A stretch of DNA of 64,000 nt from positions 1-64,000 of the forward strand of contig UCLR01000047.1 of the NCBI GenBank assembly GCA_900473415.1. The letters run 5' to 3'. Positions 25,290 to 33,103 of the stretch are shown here, piece by piece. The stretch is from Hyphomicrobiales bacterium. Its GTDB lineage: Bacteria; Pseudomonadota; Alphaproteobacteria; Rhizobiales; Beijerinckiaceae. Position 1 is the first letter of the stretch; each line of letters starts with the position of its first letter. The translations under genes and the position numbers were made by a program. The notes under the pieces are model-generated. The model had not been told where the DNA came from, made no database searches, and was given only the letters and a program-made list of their open reading frames with translations.

Positions 25290-25999
25290 CACGCCCCATG
25301 ACCGCTGTCGTCAATGATCTGAGCATCGGCGTCCTGATGCTGGACACCCATTTTCGCCGGCTGCCGGGCGATATCGGCAATGGCCGAACCTGGTCGTTCC
25401 CGGTGCAGTTTCGCGTGGTGCGCGGCGCCGATCCGGCGGCCATCGTCCACGGCCGCCCGGAGGAGTTCCTCAAGCCCTTCATCGCGGCGGCGCAGGATCT
25501 CATCGCCTGCGGTGTGCGCGGCATCACGACGAGCTGCGGCTTTCTCGCCTTGCTTCAGAAGGAGCTTGCTGCGGCGCTACCGGTCCCTGTCGCGACGAGC
25601 AGCCTGCTCCAGGCGCCGCTGATCGAGGCGATGCTGCCGGCCGGCCAGCAGGTCGGTATCCTCACCTTTGCCGCCGAGGCGCTGAGCGCGCGCCATCTCG
25701 CTGCGGTGGGGGTGCGTCCCGATACGCCGATCGAGGGGTTGCCTCCGGATAGCCTGTTCCGGGCGGTCTACGGCAACCGGGGCGGCGTTTCCGACGTCGC
25801 GGCGCTGGAGCGCGAGGTCGTGGCCGCCGCGCAGGCCCTGGTGCAGCGTCACCCGAATGTCGGCGCCATCCTGTGCGAGTGCACCAACCTCCCGCCGCAC
25901 TCGGTGGCGATCGCGGCGGCGACCGGGCGCCCGGTCTTCGACATCATCGGCTTCGTCGAATGGTTCGCGCAGGCGATATCGCCGCCGAGCTATCGCTGA
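25274..25999 (+). CDS. Aspartate/glutamate racemase family protein
   Basis: A 241-residue protein of the Asp/Glu/hydantoin racemase superfamily. Both active-site cysteines are present: Cys 88 in TTSCGF and Cys 203 in CECTNLPP (Cys 201 is adjacent). The fold signature VGILTF and RHPNVGAIL fit. It overlaps the upstream gene by 16 bases and ends the operon. In this context it may epimerise the substrate before or after oxidation; a D-specific flavin dehydrogenase often needs such a partner. Isomerase or decarboxylase functions also occur in this superfamily. Confidence 0.78.
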   Translation: MRDLVTRPMTAVVNDLSIGVLMLDTHFRRLPGDIGNGRTWSFPVQFRVVRGADPAAIVHGRPEEFLKPFIAAAQDLIACGVRGITTSCGFLALLQKELAAALPVPVATSSLLQAPLIEAMLPAGQQVGILTFAAEALSARHLAAVGVRPDTPIEGLPPDSLFRAVYGNRGGVSDVAALEREVVAAAQALVQRHPNVGAILCECTNLPPHSVAIAAATGRPVFDIIGFVEWFAQAISPPSYR

Positions 26000-26030
26000 A
26001 ATCCGTGGCTGCGGCTGGGCCGCGGCCGCT

Positions 26031-27350
26031 TCAGCCCAATGTGACCTCGGCGGTCAGGCCGCCGCCCGGGCGATTGGAGAGCTTCAGCGAGCCACCGATC
26101 GCGGCCGCGAGCTGCTGGGTGATCGCGAGGCCGAGGCCTGTCCCGCCCGTATCGCGGCTGCGGGATTGCTCGAGCCTGTAGAAGGGCTGGAGCGCCGCTT
26201 CGAGTTCTTCGGCGGGGATGCCGGGGCCGCGATCCGAGACCAGGATCCGCAGCCCGCCGTCAGGCGCCTTTTCGAGCTGGATTTCGGCAGCGCCGGCGAA
26301 TTTGAGCGCGTTGTCGATCAGGTTGGTCAGGATGCGCCGCAAGGCGTGCGGGCGCGTGACCAAGACGGCGTCGATCGGGCTTTGCATGGTGACTGCCTTG
26401 CCGGTGTCCTGATAGTCGAAGGCGATGCTCTCGACGAAAGAGCCGAGATCGATGCGCGCCGGCTTTTCGGTGTCGCCATGGGCGCTCTTGGCATAGGCCA
26501 CGCCCTCGCGCACGAGACGCTCGATCTCGGAGAGATCGTTGACGAGCTTGTTCTTCTCCGGGCTGTCCTCGGCCATTTCGGCACGCAGCTTCATCCGGGT
26601 GATCGGCGTCTGCAGGTCATGTGAGATCGCGGCGAGGATCTGGACGCGCTCCTGCAGGTATTGCGCGATCCGGTCTCGCATCGCGTTGAAGGCCGTCGCC
26701 GCATAGGCGACCTCGGCCGGGCCGTTCTCGTCGAGCCTTGCGGTCTTGCGGTTGGGGTCCAGCGTCTCGGCGGCGCTGGCGAGCCGCAGCAGGGGCTTTA
26801 TCGCCAGCCGAACGGCGAACCAGGTGCAGAGCACGAGCAGGCCGAGCTGGGCGAGGAGAACGTAAGGCAGCCAGCTCGCGAGCGGCATCAGCGCTGGCAG
26901 CACGTCGATCGTGACGGTCGAGCCGTCGCTGAGTGTGACGCGGGCCTGGAGATGCTCGCGTTCGCCGGGAATACTCTCGACCGTGACGGGGAAGCGCTTG
27001 CCCGCGGCGGCATTGATGGTCTGGGCGATCTCCGTCGCGCGGGGACTGAGCTCCGGCACGCCCGGAAGCCCCGGCCCGAGCTCGAAGCGATAGGTCCGGC
27101 GCGCCAGCAGGCCGAGCCATTGCGGGCGTTCCTCCGGCGGCAGGCGGTCGAGCAGGGCGATCGAGGTCGCGACGTCGTTTTCCAGCGTCGTGAACATCGT
27201 CGCCTTGGCGCTCATGGTGCGCTCGTAGAACTGCACGCTGAAGGACAGAGCATGCGCCACCGCGAGGCCCGCGAACAGGATGAGGAAGAGCCGCCAGCGC
27301 AGCGTGCGTGGCAGGCGCAGGATCCCGGCGATATGAGTGGCGGCGCTCAT
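26031..27350 (-). CDS. Sensor histidine kinase, EnvZ type
   Basis: A 439-residue membrane kinase. A first helix near residues 19-40 and a second near 165-185 enclose a periplasmic sensor of about 125 residues. Then come a HAMP linker, the phosphorylation site ISHDLQTPITRMKLR, the N-box NLIDNALKFA and G-boxes DRGPGIP and GGTGLGLAI. It pairs with the response regulator that overlaps its start by 4 bases (ATGA). The signal is unknown. Confidence 0.9.
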   Translation of the reverse strand: MSAATHIAGILRLPRTLRWRLFLILFAGLAVAHALSFSVQFYERTMSAKATMFTTLENDVATSIALLDRLPPEERPQWLGLLARRTYRFELGPGLPGVPELSPRATEIAQTINAAAGKRFPVTVESIPGEREHLQARVTLSDGSTVTIDVLPALMPLASWLPYVLLAQLGLLVLCTWFAVRLAIKPLLRLASAAETLDPNRKTARLDENGPAEVAYAATAFNAMRDRIAQYLQERVQILAAISHDLQTPITRMKLRAEMAEDSPEKNKLVNDLSEIERLVREGVAYAKSAHGDTEKPARIDLGSFVESIAFDYQDTGKAVTMQSPIDAVLVTRPHALRRILTNLIDNALKFAGAAEIQLEKAPDGGLRILVSDRGPGIPAEELEAALQPFYRLEQSRSRDTGGTGLGLAITQQLAAAIGGSLKLSNRPGGGLTAEVTLG

Positions 27351-28087
27351 TGCCGCGCCGTCACGATCTCGACCGGCATGGCGAGGACATAGCCTTCGCT
27401 GCGAACGGTCTTGATATAGGCCGGCTCACGCGCATCGTCGCGCAGGCGCTGGCGCACCCGGCTGACGAGCAGGTCGATCGAGCGGTCGAACAGCTCGGCC
27501 TCCCGTCCCTGAGTGAGATTGAGGAGCTGGTCGCGCGAGAGCACGCGCTGCGGATGGTCGAGGAAGACCCGCAGCAGGCGGTATTCGGCGCCGCTCAGCG
27601 CGACCGCTGTCCCTTCCTTGTCGAGCAGGTGGCGGGCGGAGGTGTCGAGCTGCCAGTCGCCGAAGGCGATGAGCTGGCCGGCCTCCGTGACCTGCAGATT
27701 GGGCGGCAGCATGCGCGTGCGGCGCAGGATGGCCTTGATCCGGGCCAGGAGCTCGCGGGCGACGAAGGGCTTCGCCAGATAGTCGTCGGCACCCATCTCC
27801 AGCCCGACGATCCGGTCGGTGTCGTCGTTGCGGGCGGTCAGCATCAGGACCGGCGTCGCCTTGTGCTTGCCGGCCCTGAGCTCGCGGCAGAGCACGAGCC
27901 CGTCATCGCCCGGCATCATCAGGTCGAGGACGACGAGGTCGACCCGATCGGCCTCGAGGAAGGCGCGCATCTGCCGGCCATCCGCGGCCGTCGTGACGCG
28001 CAGCCCGTTCTTCTTGAGATAGGTCGAGACGAGATCCCGGATCTCCCGGTCATCGTCGACGACGAGCACATGGTCGATATGGTCCAT
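27347..28087 (-). CDS. Response regulator, OmpR family
   Basis: A 246-residue regulator. The receiver domain has acidic DDD near residue 11, phospho-acceptor Asp in VVLDLMMPGDDG, and Lys in ADDYLAKPF. A C-terminal winged helix follows (VALSGAEYRLLRVFLDHPQR, LFDRSIDLLVSRVRQRL, IKTVRSEGYVLA). It is paired with the kinase downstream. ATG 28087 is chosen; a longer frame to 28333 crosses the promoter region. A divergent small gene starts at 28322. Confidence 0.92.
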   Translation of the reverse strand: MDHIDHVLVVDDDREIRDLVSTYLKKNGLRVTTAADGRQMRAFLEADRVDLVVLDLMMPGDDGLVLCRELRAGKHKATPVLMLTARNDDTDRIVGLEMGADDYLAKPFVARELLARIKAILRRTRMLPPNLQVTEAGQLIAFGDWQLDTSARHLLDKEGTAVALSGAEYRLLRVFLDHPQRVLSRDQLLNLTQGREAELFDRSIDLLVSRVRQRLRDDAREPAYIKTVRSEGYVLAMPVEIVTARQ

Positions 28088-28321
28088 CGGCAAAGGCTTT
28101 CCGATTCTGTTCGCCCAGCCATAGCAGAGGCTGGACCGTTCGACTTCGGCGTCCGTCAGGAGATTTGTAAGCACGTGTATCGGCCCTCCCGGTCGATACC
28201 GACACGGACAATATTCCCGTCGAACACCTCGCTTGCTTTCGGCAGGGTGCTGCGCAGAACGCAGCTGCCATCCGCGGCCCGCTGTCTTCATCGTCCTCCA
28301 GCGAGCAGCAAGGAAGCCTCC

Positions 28322-28555
28322 ATGCGCAAGCATCTCATCTCGGCCGTGATCGGCGGGCTCATGGGGCCGATAGCCGGCTTCTGCACCGCCACGGATGTCG
28401 CGGCGATCCGCAACATCGCCATCGCCCAGGGCGCCGTCGCTGACGGACCTGCCGGGCGCCGCGAGCGAAAGCTCGCCGCAGGACGGACCGGCCTGGGCGC
28501 GAAATCGGTCGAGCTAGCCGGTCTCGGGATCGAAAGCAGGGTCGTTCCCCGCTAG
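28322..28555 (+). CDS. Small hypothetical protein with N-terminal hydrophobic segment
   Basis: A 77-residue open frame with AAGGAAG 7 bases before its ATG. Residues 1-22 are basic then hydrophobic (MRKHLISAVIGGLMGPIAGF), like a signal peptide or anchor. The remainder is small-residue rich with a basic stretch (GRRERKLAAGR). I recognise no family. It is divergent from the response-regulator gene at 28087, so it might be a target or accessory of that system. Coding status is uncertain. Confidence 0.45.
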   Translation: MRKHLISAVIGGLMGPIAGFCTATDVAAIRNIAIAQGAVADGPAGRRERKLAAGRTGLGAKSVELAGLGIESRVVPR

Positions 28556-28721
28556 CGGCCGGTGCCGGACGGGCCTTTGCGCCGCCTGCCCGGCGCCGCT
28601 GGTACAGAGCGTTACAGATCGGCGGTTCGCGGAAACATCGGAGATACGTCGCTGGGGTCGAGTGCCGGTGCATTCGGCGGAGCCTCGAAAAGAGGGCCCG
28701 CCGTTCCCAAGAGGACCAGCC

Positions 28722-30470
28722 ATGACCCTGTTCGCCATTTCCTATCTCGCCGGCGTGCTGACCATCCTCAGCCCCTGCATCCTTCCGATCCTGCCCTTCG
28801 TCTTCTCTCGCGCCGGGCAGCCTTTCAGCCGCAGTGGCCTGCCGATGCTGCTCGGCATGGCGCTCACTTTCACGGCAGTCGCGAGCCTCGCCGCCATCGG
28901 CGGAAGCTGGGCCGTGCAGGCCAATGAGATCGGGCGCTCCATCGCGCTCGCGCTGCTCGCCCTGTTCGGCGTCGCGTTGGTCTCGGAGCGCGCGGCGGCG
29001 TTCTTCAGCCGCCCCATCGTCGCGCTTGGCGAGCGATTGGCCGGCAATGGCGAGGCGCAGGCGTCCTCGATCGGCGGCTCGCTTCTGCTCGGTATCGCGA
29101 CCGGACTGCTGTGGGCGCCTTGCGCCGGCCCGATCCTCGGCCTCGTCCTGACCGGCGCCGCGCTCCATGGCGCCACTGCCGAGACGGCTCTGCTGCTCGC
29201 CGCTTATGCGGCCGGTGCGGCGACCTCCCTGGCTCTGGCCCTGCGGGCGGGCGGCGAGGTTGTGGCGGCGCTGAAGCGCTCGCTGGGCCTCGGCGAGCGC
29301 ATCCGGCAAGGCGTCGGCGTCGCGGTGCTCGCGAGCGTGCTGGCGATCGGCTTCGGCCTCGATTCCGGCTTCCTGACCCGGCTCTCCTTTGCCGGCACGG
29401 TCGGCGTCGAGCAAAGCCTGCTGGACGGGTTCGGCGCACATGCCCGCGAGAATGGCCGGCTTCGCACGGCCGAGAATGCGGCCACGCCCTATCGCAGTAA
29501 CCTGCCGGACCATGGCGCGGCGCCGGGCTTCGAGGGCGCGACAGGCTGGTTCAATTCCGGGCCGCTCACTGCCGAGCAACTGCACGGCAAGGTCGTGCTG
29601 GTGAATTTCTGGACCTATTCCTGCATCAACTGCATCCGCACCCTGCCTTATGTCCGCGCCTGGGCGGAGAAGTACAAGGATCAAGGGCTTGTCGTGGTCG
29701 GGGTCCACACCCCCGAATTCGCCTTCGAGAAGAAGGTCGAGAATATCCGGCAGGCGATCAGCCGCTTCGGGCTCGTGCATCCGGTCGCGGTCGACAACGA
29801 CTTCCGGATCTGGCGCGCCTTCCGCAACAGCTACTGGCCGGCGCTGTACTTGGTCGATGCGCAGGGGCACATCCGCTACAGCCAATTTGGCGAGGGCGCA
29901 GAAGCGCGCTCCGAACGCGTCATCCAGGATCTTCTGGCCGAGGCCGCGGGCCATCGCAGCGCGGGCGAAAAGCCCGCCGAGTTGAAGGCGCCGGGGGCGC
30001 AGGCTCCCGCCGACCTCGCCAATATTCGTTCGGGCGAGGCCTATCTCGGCTATCTGAAGGCTGCGGGCTTCGCTTCGCCCGAGGGCGTGGCCGAGGATCG
30101 GCCCCAGGATTACAGCGTCCGAAAGCTCAGGCTCAATCAATGGGGCCTTTCCGGCAACTGGACGGTCGGCGGCGAGAGCGCCGGCGTCGAGCGGGCGGGC
30201 GGCGGCATCGCCTATCGCTTCAGTGCGCGAGACCTGCATCTCGTGGTCGGGCCGGGGCGGGGCGGCAAGCCGGTGCGGTTCAAGGTCACGATCGACGGGC
30301 TCGCGCCCGGCGCCGATCACGGCGCCGATATCGACGACGAGGGCAACGGTACCGTCTCGGAAACCAGGCTCTACCAACTCGTCCGGCAGGCGGGCGAGGT
30401 GCGGGAGCGCCTCTTCGAGATACGCTTCCTCGATCCCGGAGCCGAAGCCTACGCTTTCACCTTCGGGTGA
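28722..30470 (+). CDS. CcdA-TlpA fusion (DipZ-like thiol-disulfide protein)
   Basis: A 582-residue three-part protein. Residues 1-225 are a CcdA/DsbD-like membrane domain with its two half-site cysteines (SPCILPILPF; LLWAPCAGPILG). Residues about 270-400 are a periplasmic thioredoxin-like domain with CINC active site (NFWTYSCINCIRTLPYVRAW). The last about 150 residues match the C-terminal domain of DipZ-type proteins (YLGYLKAAGF, ending FLDPGAEAYAFTFG). It moves reducing power from cytosolic thioredoxin to periplasmic thiols or peroxides. GAGGA precedes ATG 28722. It is monocistronic with its own terminator. The length and order agree with known DipZ proteins. Confidence 0.87.
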   Translation: MTLFAISYLAGVLTILSPCILPILPFVFSRAGQPFSRSGLPMLLGMALTFTAVASLAAIGGSWAVQANEIGRSIALALLALFGVALVSERAAAFFSRPIVALGERLAGNGEAQASSIGGSLLLGIATGLLWAPCAGPILGLVLTGAALHGATAETALLLAAYAAGAATSLALALRAGGEVVAALKRSLGLGERIRQGVGVAVLASVLAIGFGLDSGFLTRLSFAGTVGVEQSLLDGFGAHARENGRLRTAENAATPYRSNLPDHGAAPGFEGATGWFNSGPLTAEQLHGKVVLVNFWTYSCINCIRTLPYVRAWAEKYKDQGLVVVGVHTPEFAFEKKVENIRQAISRFGLVHPVAVDNDFRIWRAFRNSYWPALYLVDAQGHIRYSQFGEGAEARSERVIQDLLAEAAGHRSAGEKPAELKAPGAQAPADLANIRSGEAYLGYLKAAGFASPEGVAEDRPQDYSVRKLRLNQWGLSGNWTVGGESAGVERAGGGIAYRFSARDLHLVVGPGRGGKPVRFKVTIDGLAPGADHGADIDDEGNGTVSETRLYQLVRQAGEVRERLFEIRFLDPGAEAYAFTFG

Positions 30471-30513
30471 GACCGGAAGGAGTGAGCCCCGCTTCGGGCG
30501 GGTTCTTCAGGAG

Positions 30514-30548
30514 GCCCATGGGTGCGCGGTGCCCATGGGCTTCTTGTT
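30514..30548 (+). terminator. Terminator of the DipZ-like gene
   Basis: GCCCATGGG (30514-30522) pairs with CCCATGGGC (30532-30540) over a 9-base loop and is followed by TTCTTGTT, a standard factor-independent terminator 44 bases after the stop codon. Confidence 0.7.
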
Positions 30549-30634
30549 ATGCGGGCGTGGCCTTGGCCCTTTTATGGATTTCTGCTCGGGCCGGGTCGCC
30601 GTGTCGGATGGAGCTGACCGCGCGGGAGCCAGCT

Positions 30635-30729
30635 GTCATCCCGGGCTCGACCGGGGATCCATGCCGGGCGCTTCCGTCAAAGGCTCAGGCAGGGACCCCG
30701 GCTCTCCGCTTCGCTCCGGCCGGGATGAC
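30635..30729. repeat. Intergenic palindromic repeat (GTCATCCCGG...CCGGGATGAC)
   Basis: The ends GTCATCCCGG (30635-30644) and CCGGGATGAC (30720-30729) are exact inverted complements framing about 75 bases of GC-rich sequence. An element with the same end design (GTCATTCCGGG...CCCGGAATGAC) lies at 63263-63389. Both are intergenic, as expected for REP/MITE-like repeats of rhizobial genomes. Confidence 0.6.
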
Positions 30730-30814
30730 CCGGTGGTTCGGCAGAAAATCGGCATGCTCCAGGCGCGACGGGAGAGACCCCGCTTGCGGGGGCCAAGCCA
30801 ATGATCTGTCGCAA

Positions 30815-30847
30815 ACCAAAGCGGCCCCCGTTGGGGGCCGCTTTGGT
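30815..30847 (-). terminator. Strong terminator of the epoxide-hydrolase-like gene
   Basis: A 15-base perfect stem (ACCAAAGCGGCCCCC, GGGGGCCGCTTTGGT) with a 3-base loop lies 20 bases beyond the stop of the leftward gene. In that direction it continues with TTTG. It may also stop any rightward read-through. Confidence 0.75.
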
Positions 30848-30866
30848 GAGGGTGATCCGATTGCCG

Positions 30867-31910
30867 TCAGAGCCGGTCGGCGTCGATCACCGCCTGGGCG
30901 AATTCCTGCGGCGCTTCCTGCGGCGGGTTGTGGCCGATGCCGCCCTTGAACAGCCGGTGCTCGTAGCGGCCGGTGAAGCGCTTGGCATAGGCCGCCGGTT
31001 CCGGATGCGGCGCGCCATTGGCGTCACCCTCGATGGTGACGGTCGGCACGCCGATGCTCGGGAAGGTGGCGAGCTTCTGCTCCAGCGCGTCGTATCGCGC
31101 TTCGCCCTGCGCCAGGCCGAGCCGCCAACGGTAATTGTGGATCGAGACCGCGACATGGTCCGGGTTGTCGAAGGCCGCGGCCGAACGGGCGAAGGTGGCG
31201 TCGTCGAACTTCCACTGCGGCGAGGCGAGCTCCCAGATCTGGCGGGCGAAGTCGTGAGTGTACTTGGCGTAGCCGGCCGCCCCCCGCTCGGTCGCGAAAT
31301 AGAACTGGTACCACCACTGCAACTCGGCCTTGGGCGGCAGGGGCGCCTTGTTCGCTTCCTGGCTGCCGATCAGATAGCCGCTGACCGAGACCAGCGCCTT
31401 GCAGCGTTCCGGCCAGAGCGCCGCGATGATGTTGGCGGTGCGCGCGCCCCAGTCATAGGCGGCGATCACGGCCTTCTCGATCTTGAGCGCATCCATGAAG
31501 GCGATGATGTCGACGGCGAGCGCCGCCTGCTGGCCATTGCGCGGGGTGTCGGCCGAAAGGAAGCGGGTCGAGCCATAGCCGCGCAGATAGGGAACGATCA
31601 CGCGGTATCCGGCCTTGGCCAGGATCGGGGCGACATCGACATAGCTATGGATGTCGTAGGGCCAGCCGTGGAGCAGCAGCACCACCGGCCCGTCGGCCGG
31701 GCCGTCCTCGGCATAGCCGACATTGAGCAGGCCGGCCTCGACCTGCTTGAGGGCTGCGAAGGAAGTGTGTCCGCCCCGCCCGGTGGGGGCCGGAGCGGCC
31801 GGGCGGGTCTGGGCGTTGGCGCCGCTGATCGCGCCGAACTGGGCGAAGGCCGCTCCCAGTGCCAGGGTGCTTAGGAAGCCGCGGCGTTGTGGGTTGATCA
31901 GGTCGGACAT
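30867..31910 (-). CDS. Exported alpha/beta hydrolase, epoxide hydrolase-like
   Basis: A 347-residue enzyme. A twin-arginine leader (QRRGFLSTLALGAAFAQFGA, then ANA) suggests folded export to the periplasm. The hydrolase has oxyanion motif HGWP, nucleophile Asp about 153 in YDWGART and terminal His in GIGHNPPQE, so it uses an Asp nucleophile as epoxide hydrolases and haloalkane dehalogenases do. I start at ATG 31910 instead of the longer frame to 32036. It is divergent from ohr across 327 bases carrying paired GATAC repeats, hinting at shared stress control. The natural substrate is unknown. Confidence 0.83.
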   Translation of the reverse strand: MSDLINPQRRGFLSTLALGAAFAQFGAISGANAQTRPAAPAPTGRGGHTSFAALKQVEAGLLNVGYAEDGPADGPVVLLLHGWPYDIHSYVDVAPILAKAGYRVIVPYLRGYGSTRFLSADTPRNGQQAALAVDIIAFMDALKIEKAVIAAYDWGARTANIIAALWPERCKALVSVSGYLIGSQEANKAPLPPKAELQWWYQFYFATERGAAGYAKYTHDFARQIWELASPQWKFDDATFARSAAAFDNPDHVAVSIHNYRWRLGLAQGEARYDALEQKLATFPSIGVPTVTIEGDANGAPHPEPAAYAKRFTGRYEHRLFKGGIGHNPPQEAPQEFAQAVIDADRL

Positions 31911-32237
31911 GTCTGTGTTTCCGTTTGCGTGGATGACGAGACGAATAAGCCCGCCCGCTGTATCCCCGCTGTGTCGGCCCGCCGCGAAATTGCAAGCCTG
32001 TGTCGGATCCGGAGCCCCTGATACGAAGCGATACAATTGCCTGCATCGATGGCAGCCGGGCGGCGCCCGGCGCCCAGTACGGCTGCGGCGAGATCATCGT
32101 ATCGCAGTGTATCGCAGAGCGAGAAAAACGACGCTTCCTTGCAGATCGGTCTGATCGGCAAAACAAACCGGACATCTCGGCCTGAGAAACCCCGCTCGCC
32201 AGCCGCCGACAGGAGCGGCACGAAACGGAGCGTTTCC
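31911..32237. other. Divergent promoter region, epoxide hydrolase / ohr
   Basis: No gene seen. The 327 bases should carry both promoters. Two blocks of helically phased direct repeats (GATAC-N5-GATAC at 32020-32034; the same motif on the other strand at 32099-32113) stand in mirror orientation. AT-rich sequence near 32120-32170 may hold the ohr core promoter. Confidence 0.5.
32020..32113. promoter_or_regulatory. Paired phased GATAC repeats, candidate operator
   Basis: GATAC occurs at 32020 and 32030 on the plus strand, and its complement GTATC at 32099 and 32109, so each block repeats with a 10-base period (one helical turn). Both blocks fit GATAC-NNNGC-GATAC when read on their own strand. 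The ninemer CGATACAAT of the first block recurs at 32718-32726. The regulator is unknown; an OhrR-like protein is one possibility. Confidence 0.4.
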
Positions 32238-32654
32238 ATGACCAGGATCGAGAAGGTTCTCTATACCGGCAAGACACACACCACCGGCGGGCGCGACGGC
32301 GCCTCGCGCAGTTTAGACGGCCGGCTCGACATCAAGCTCTCGCCTCCGGGCAGCGCGGCTGCCGGCACCAATCCCGAGCAGCTCTTCGCTGCCGGCTGGT
32401 CGGCCTGCTTCATCGGCGCGATCGGGCTGGCCGCCGGCAAGCGCAAGATCGCTCTTCCAGCCGGCCTCGCCGTCGATGCGGAGGTCGATCTGGGCACGAC
32501 CGACGGTGCCTATTTCCTGCAGGCGCGGCTCAATGTCAGCCTGCCCGGTCTTGATCCGGCGCTGGCGCGCGAGCTCGTCGCGGAGGCCCACAACACCTGC
32601 CCCTATTCCAAGGCCACCCGGGGCAACATCGATGTCGAGCTGAATGTGGTCTGA
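32238..32654 (+). CDS. ohr: Organic hydroperoxide resistance protein Ohr
   Basis: A 138-residue thiol peroxidase of the Ohr/OsmC family, normal Ohr length. The peroxidatic Cys 57 (WSACFIG) and resolving Cys 121 (HNTCPYSKATRGN) are present, with the N-terminal KVLYTGKTHTTGGRDG typical of Ohr. It reduces organic and lipid hydroperoxides in the cytosol, usually with lipoylated-protein electrons. It stands alone, divergent from the exported hydrolase, and ends in a strong stem-loop. No ohrR gene is adjacent. Confidence 0.93.
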   Translation: MTRIEKVLYTGKTHTTGGRDGASRSLDGRLDIKLSPPGSAAAGTNPEQLFAAGWSACFIGAIGLAAGKRKIALPAGLAVDAEVDLGTTDGAYFLQARLNVSLPGLDPALARELVAEAHNTCPYSKATRGNIDVELNVV

Positions 32655-32667
32655 TTGCCACGAGAGC

Positions 32668-32692
32668 CGAGGCCGGTCGAAGACCGGCCTCG
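32668..32692 (+). terminator. Stem-loop after ohr
   Basis: CGAGGCCGGTC and GACCGGCCTCG form a perfect 11-base stem with a 3-base loop, 13 bases after the ohr stop. The T-run is missing, but the stem is strong. Confidence 0.55.
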
Positions 32693-32809
32693 CATCGGCC
32701 TGGCGAGATGCGCCTTCCGATACAATCAGAAACGTCCCGGCAACATCTATTCGGCATCGCCGAAACAAAAGCGCTCTATCCGGCGGCTCCAGGCACCGCT
32801 GGAACGCTC

Positions 32810-33061
32810 ATGTCGGGAACTTTGTCACCATCAATGCAGGCTTCTTGCGCAAGGCGCGTCCAGTGGGTCGGCGCCCTGGTGATGGCTGCCGTCTGGGTTG
32901 CCTTGCTGCTGACAAGCCTCTTCGATCACGGACCGGTCGACGACGCCTCCGCCTGCCGTCGCATGATCTATCGCGATCCGGTGACGGGGCGCGAGCAAGG
33001 CATCGGAGAGGCTCGCATCGCTTTGGACGGCACGATGAGATGTCAGAATGTCAGCTACTAG
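32810..33061 (+). CDS. Small single-span membrane protein, unknown
   Basis: An 83-residue open frame with one hydrophobic helix (VQWVGALVMAAVWVALLLTS, about residues 18-37) and a short C-terminal tail with a cysteine pair (ACRR; MRCQNVSY) that would be periplasmic by the positive-inside rule. An ATG at 32834 is an alternative start. I recognise no family. It precedes the response regulator at 33104 by 42 bases in the same direction and may be an accessory to that two-component system. Confidence 0.5.
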   Translation: MSGTLSPSMQASCARRVQWVGALVMAAVWVALLLTSLFDHGPVDDASACRRMIYRDPVTGREQGIGEARIALDGTMRCQNVSY

Positions 33062-33103
33062 CCCGGCTCGCGATGACGGCTGTACGGGGAACCTGGGTTC
33101 GAT

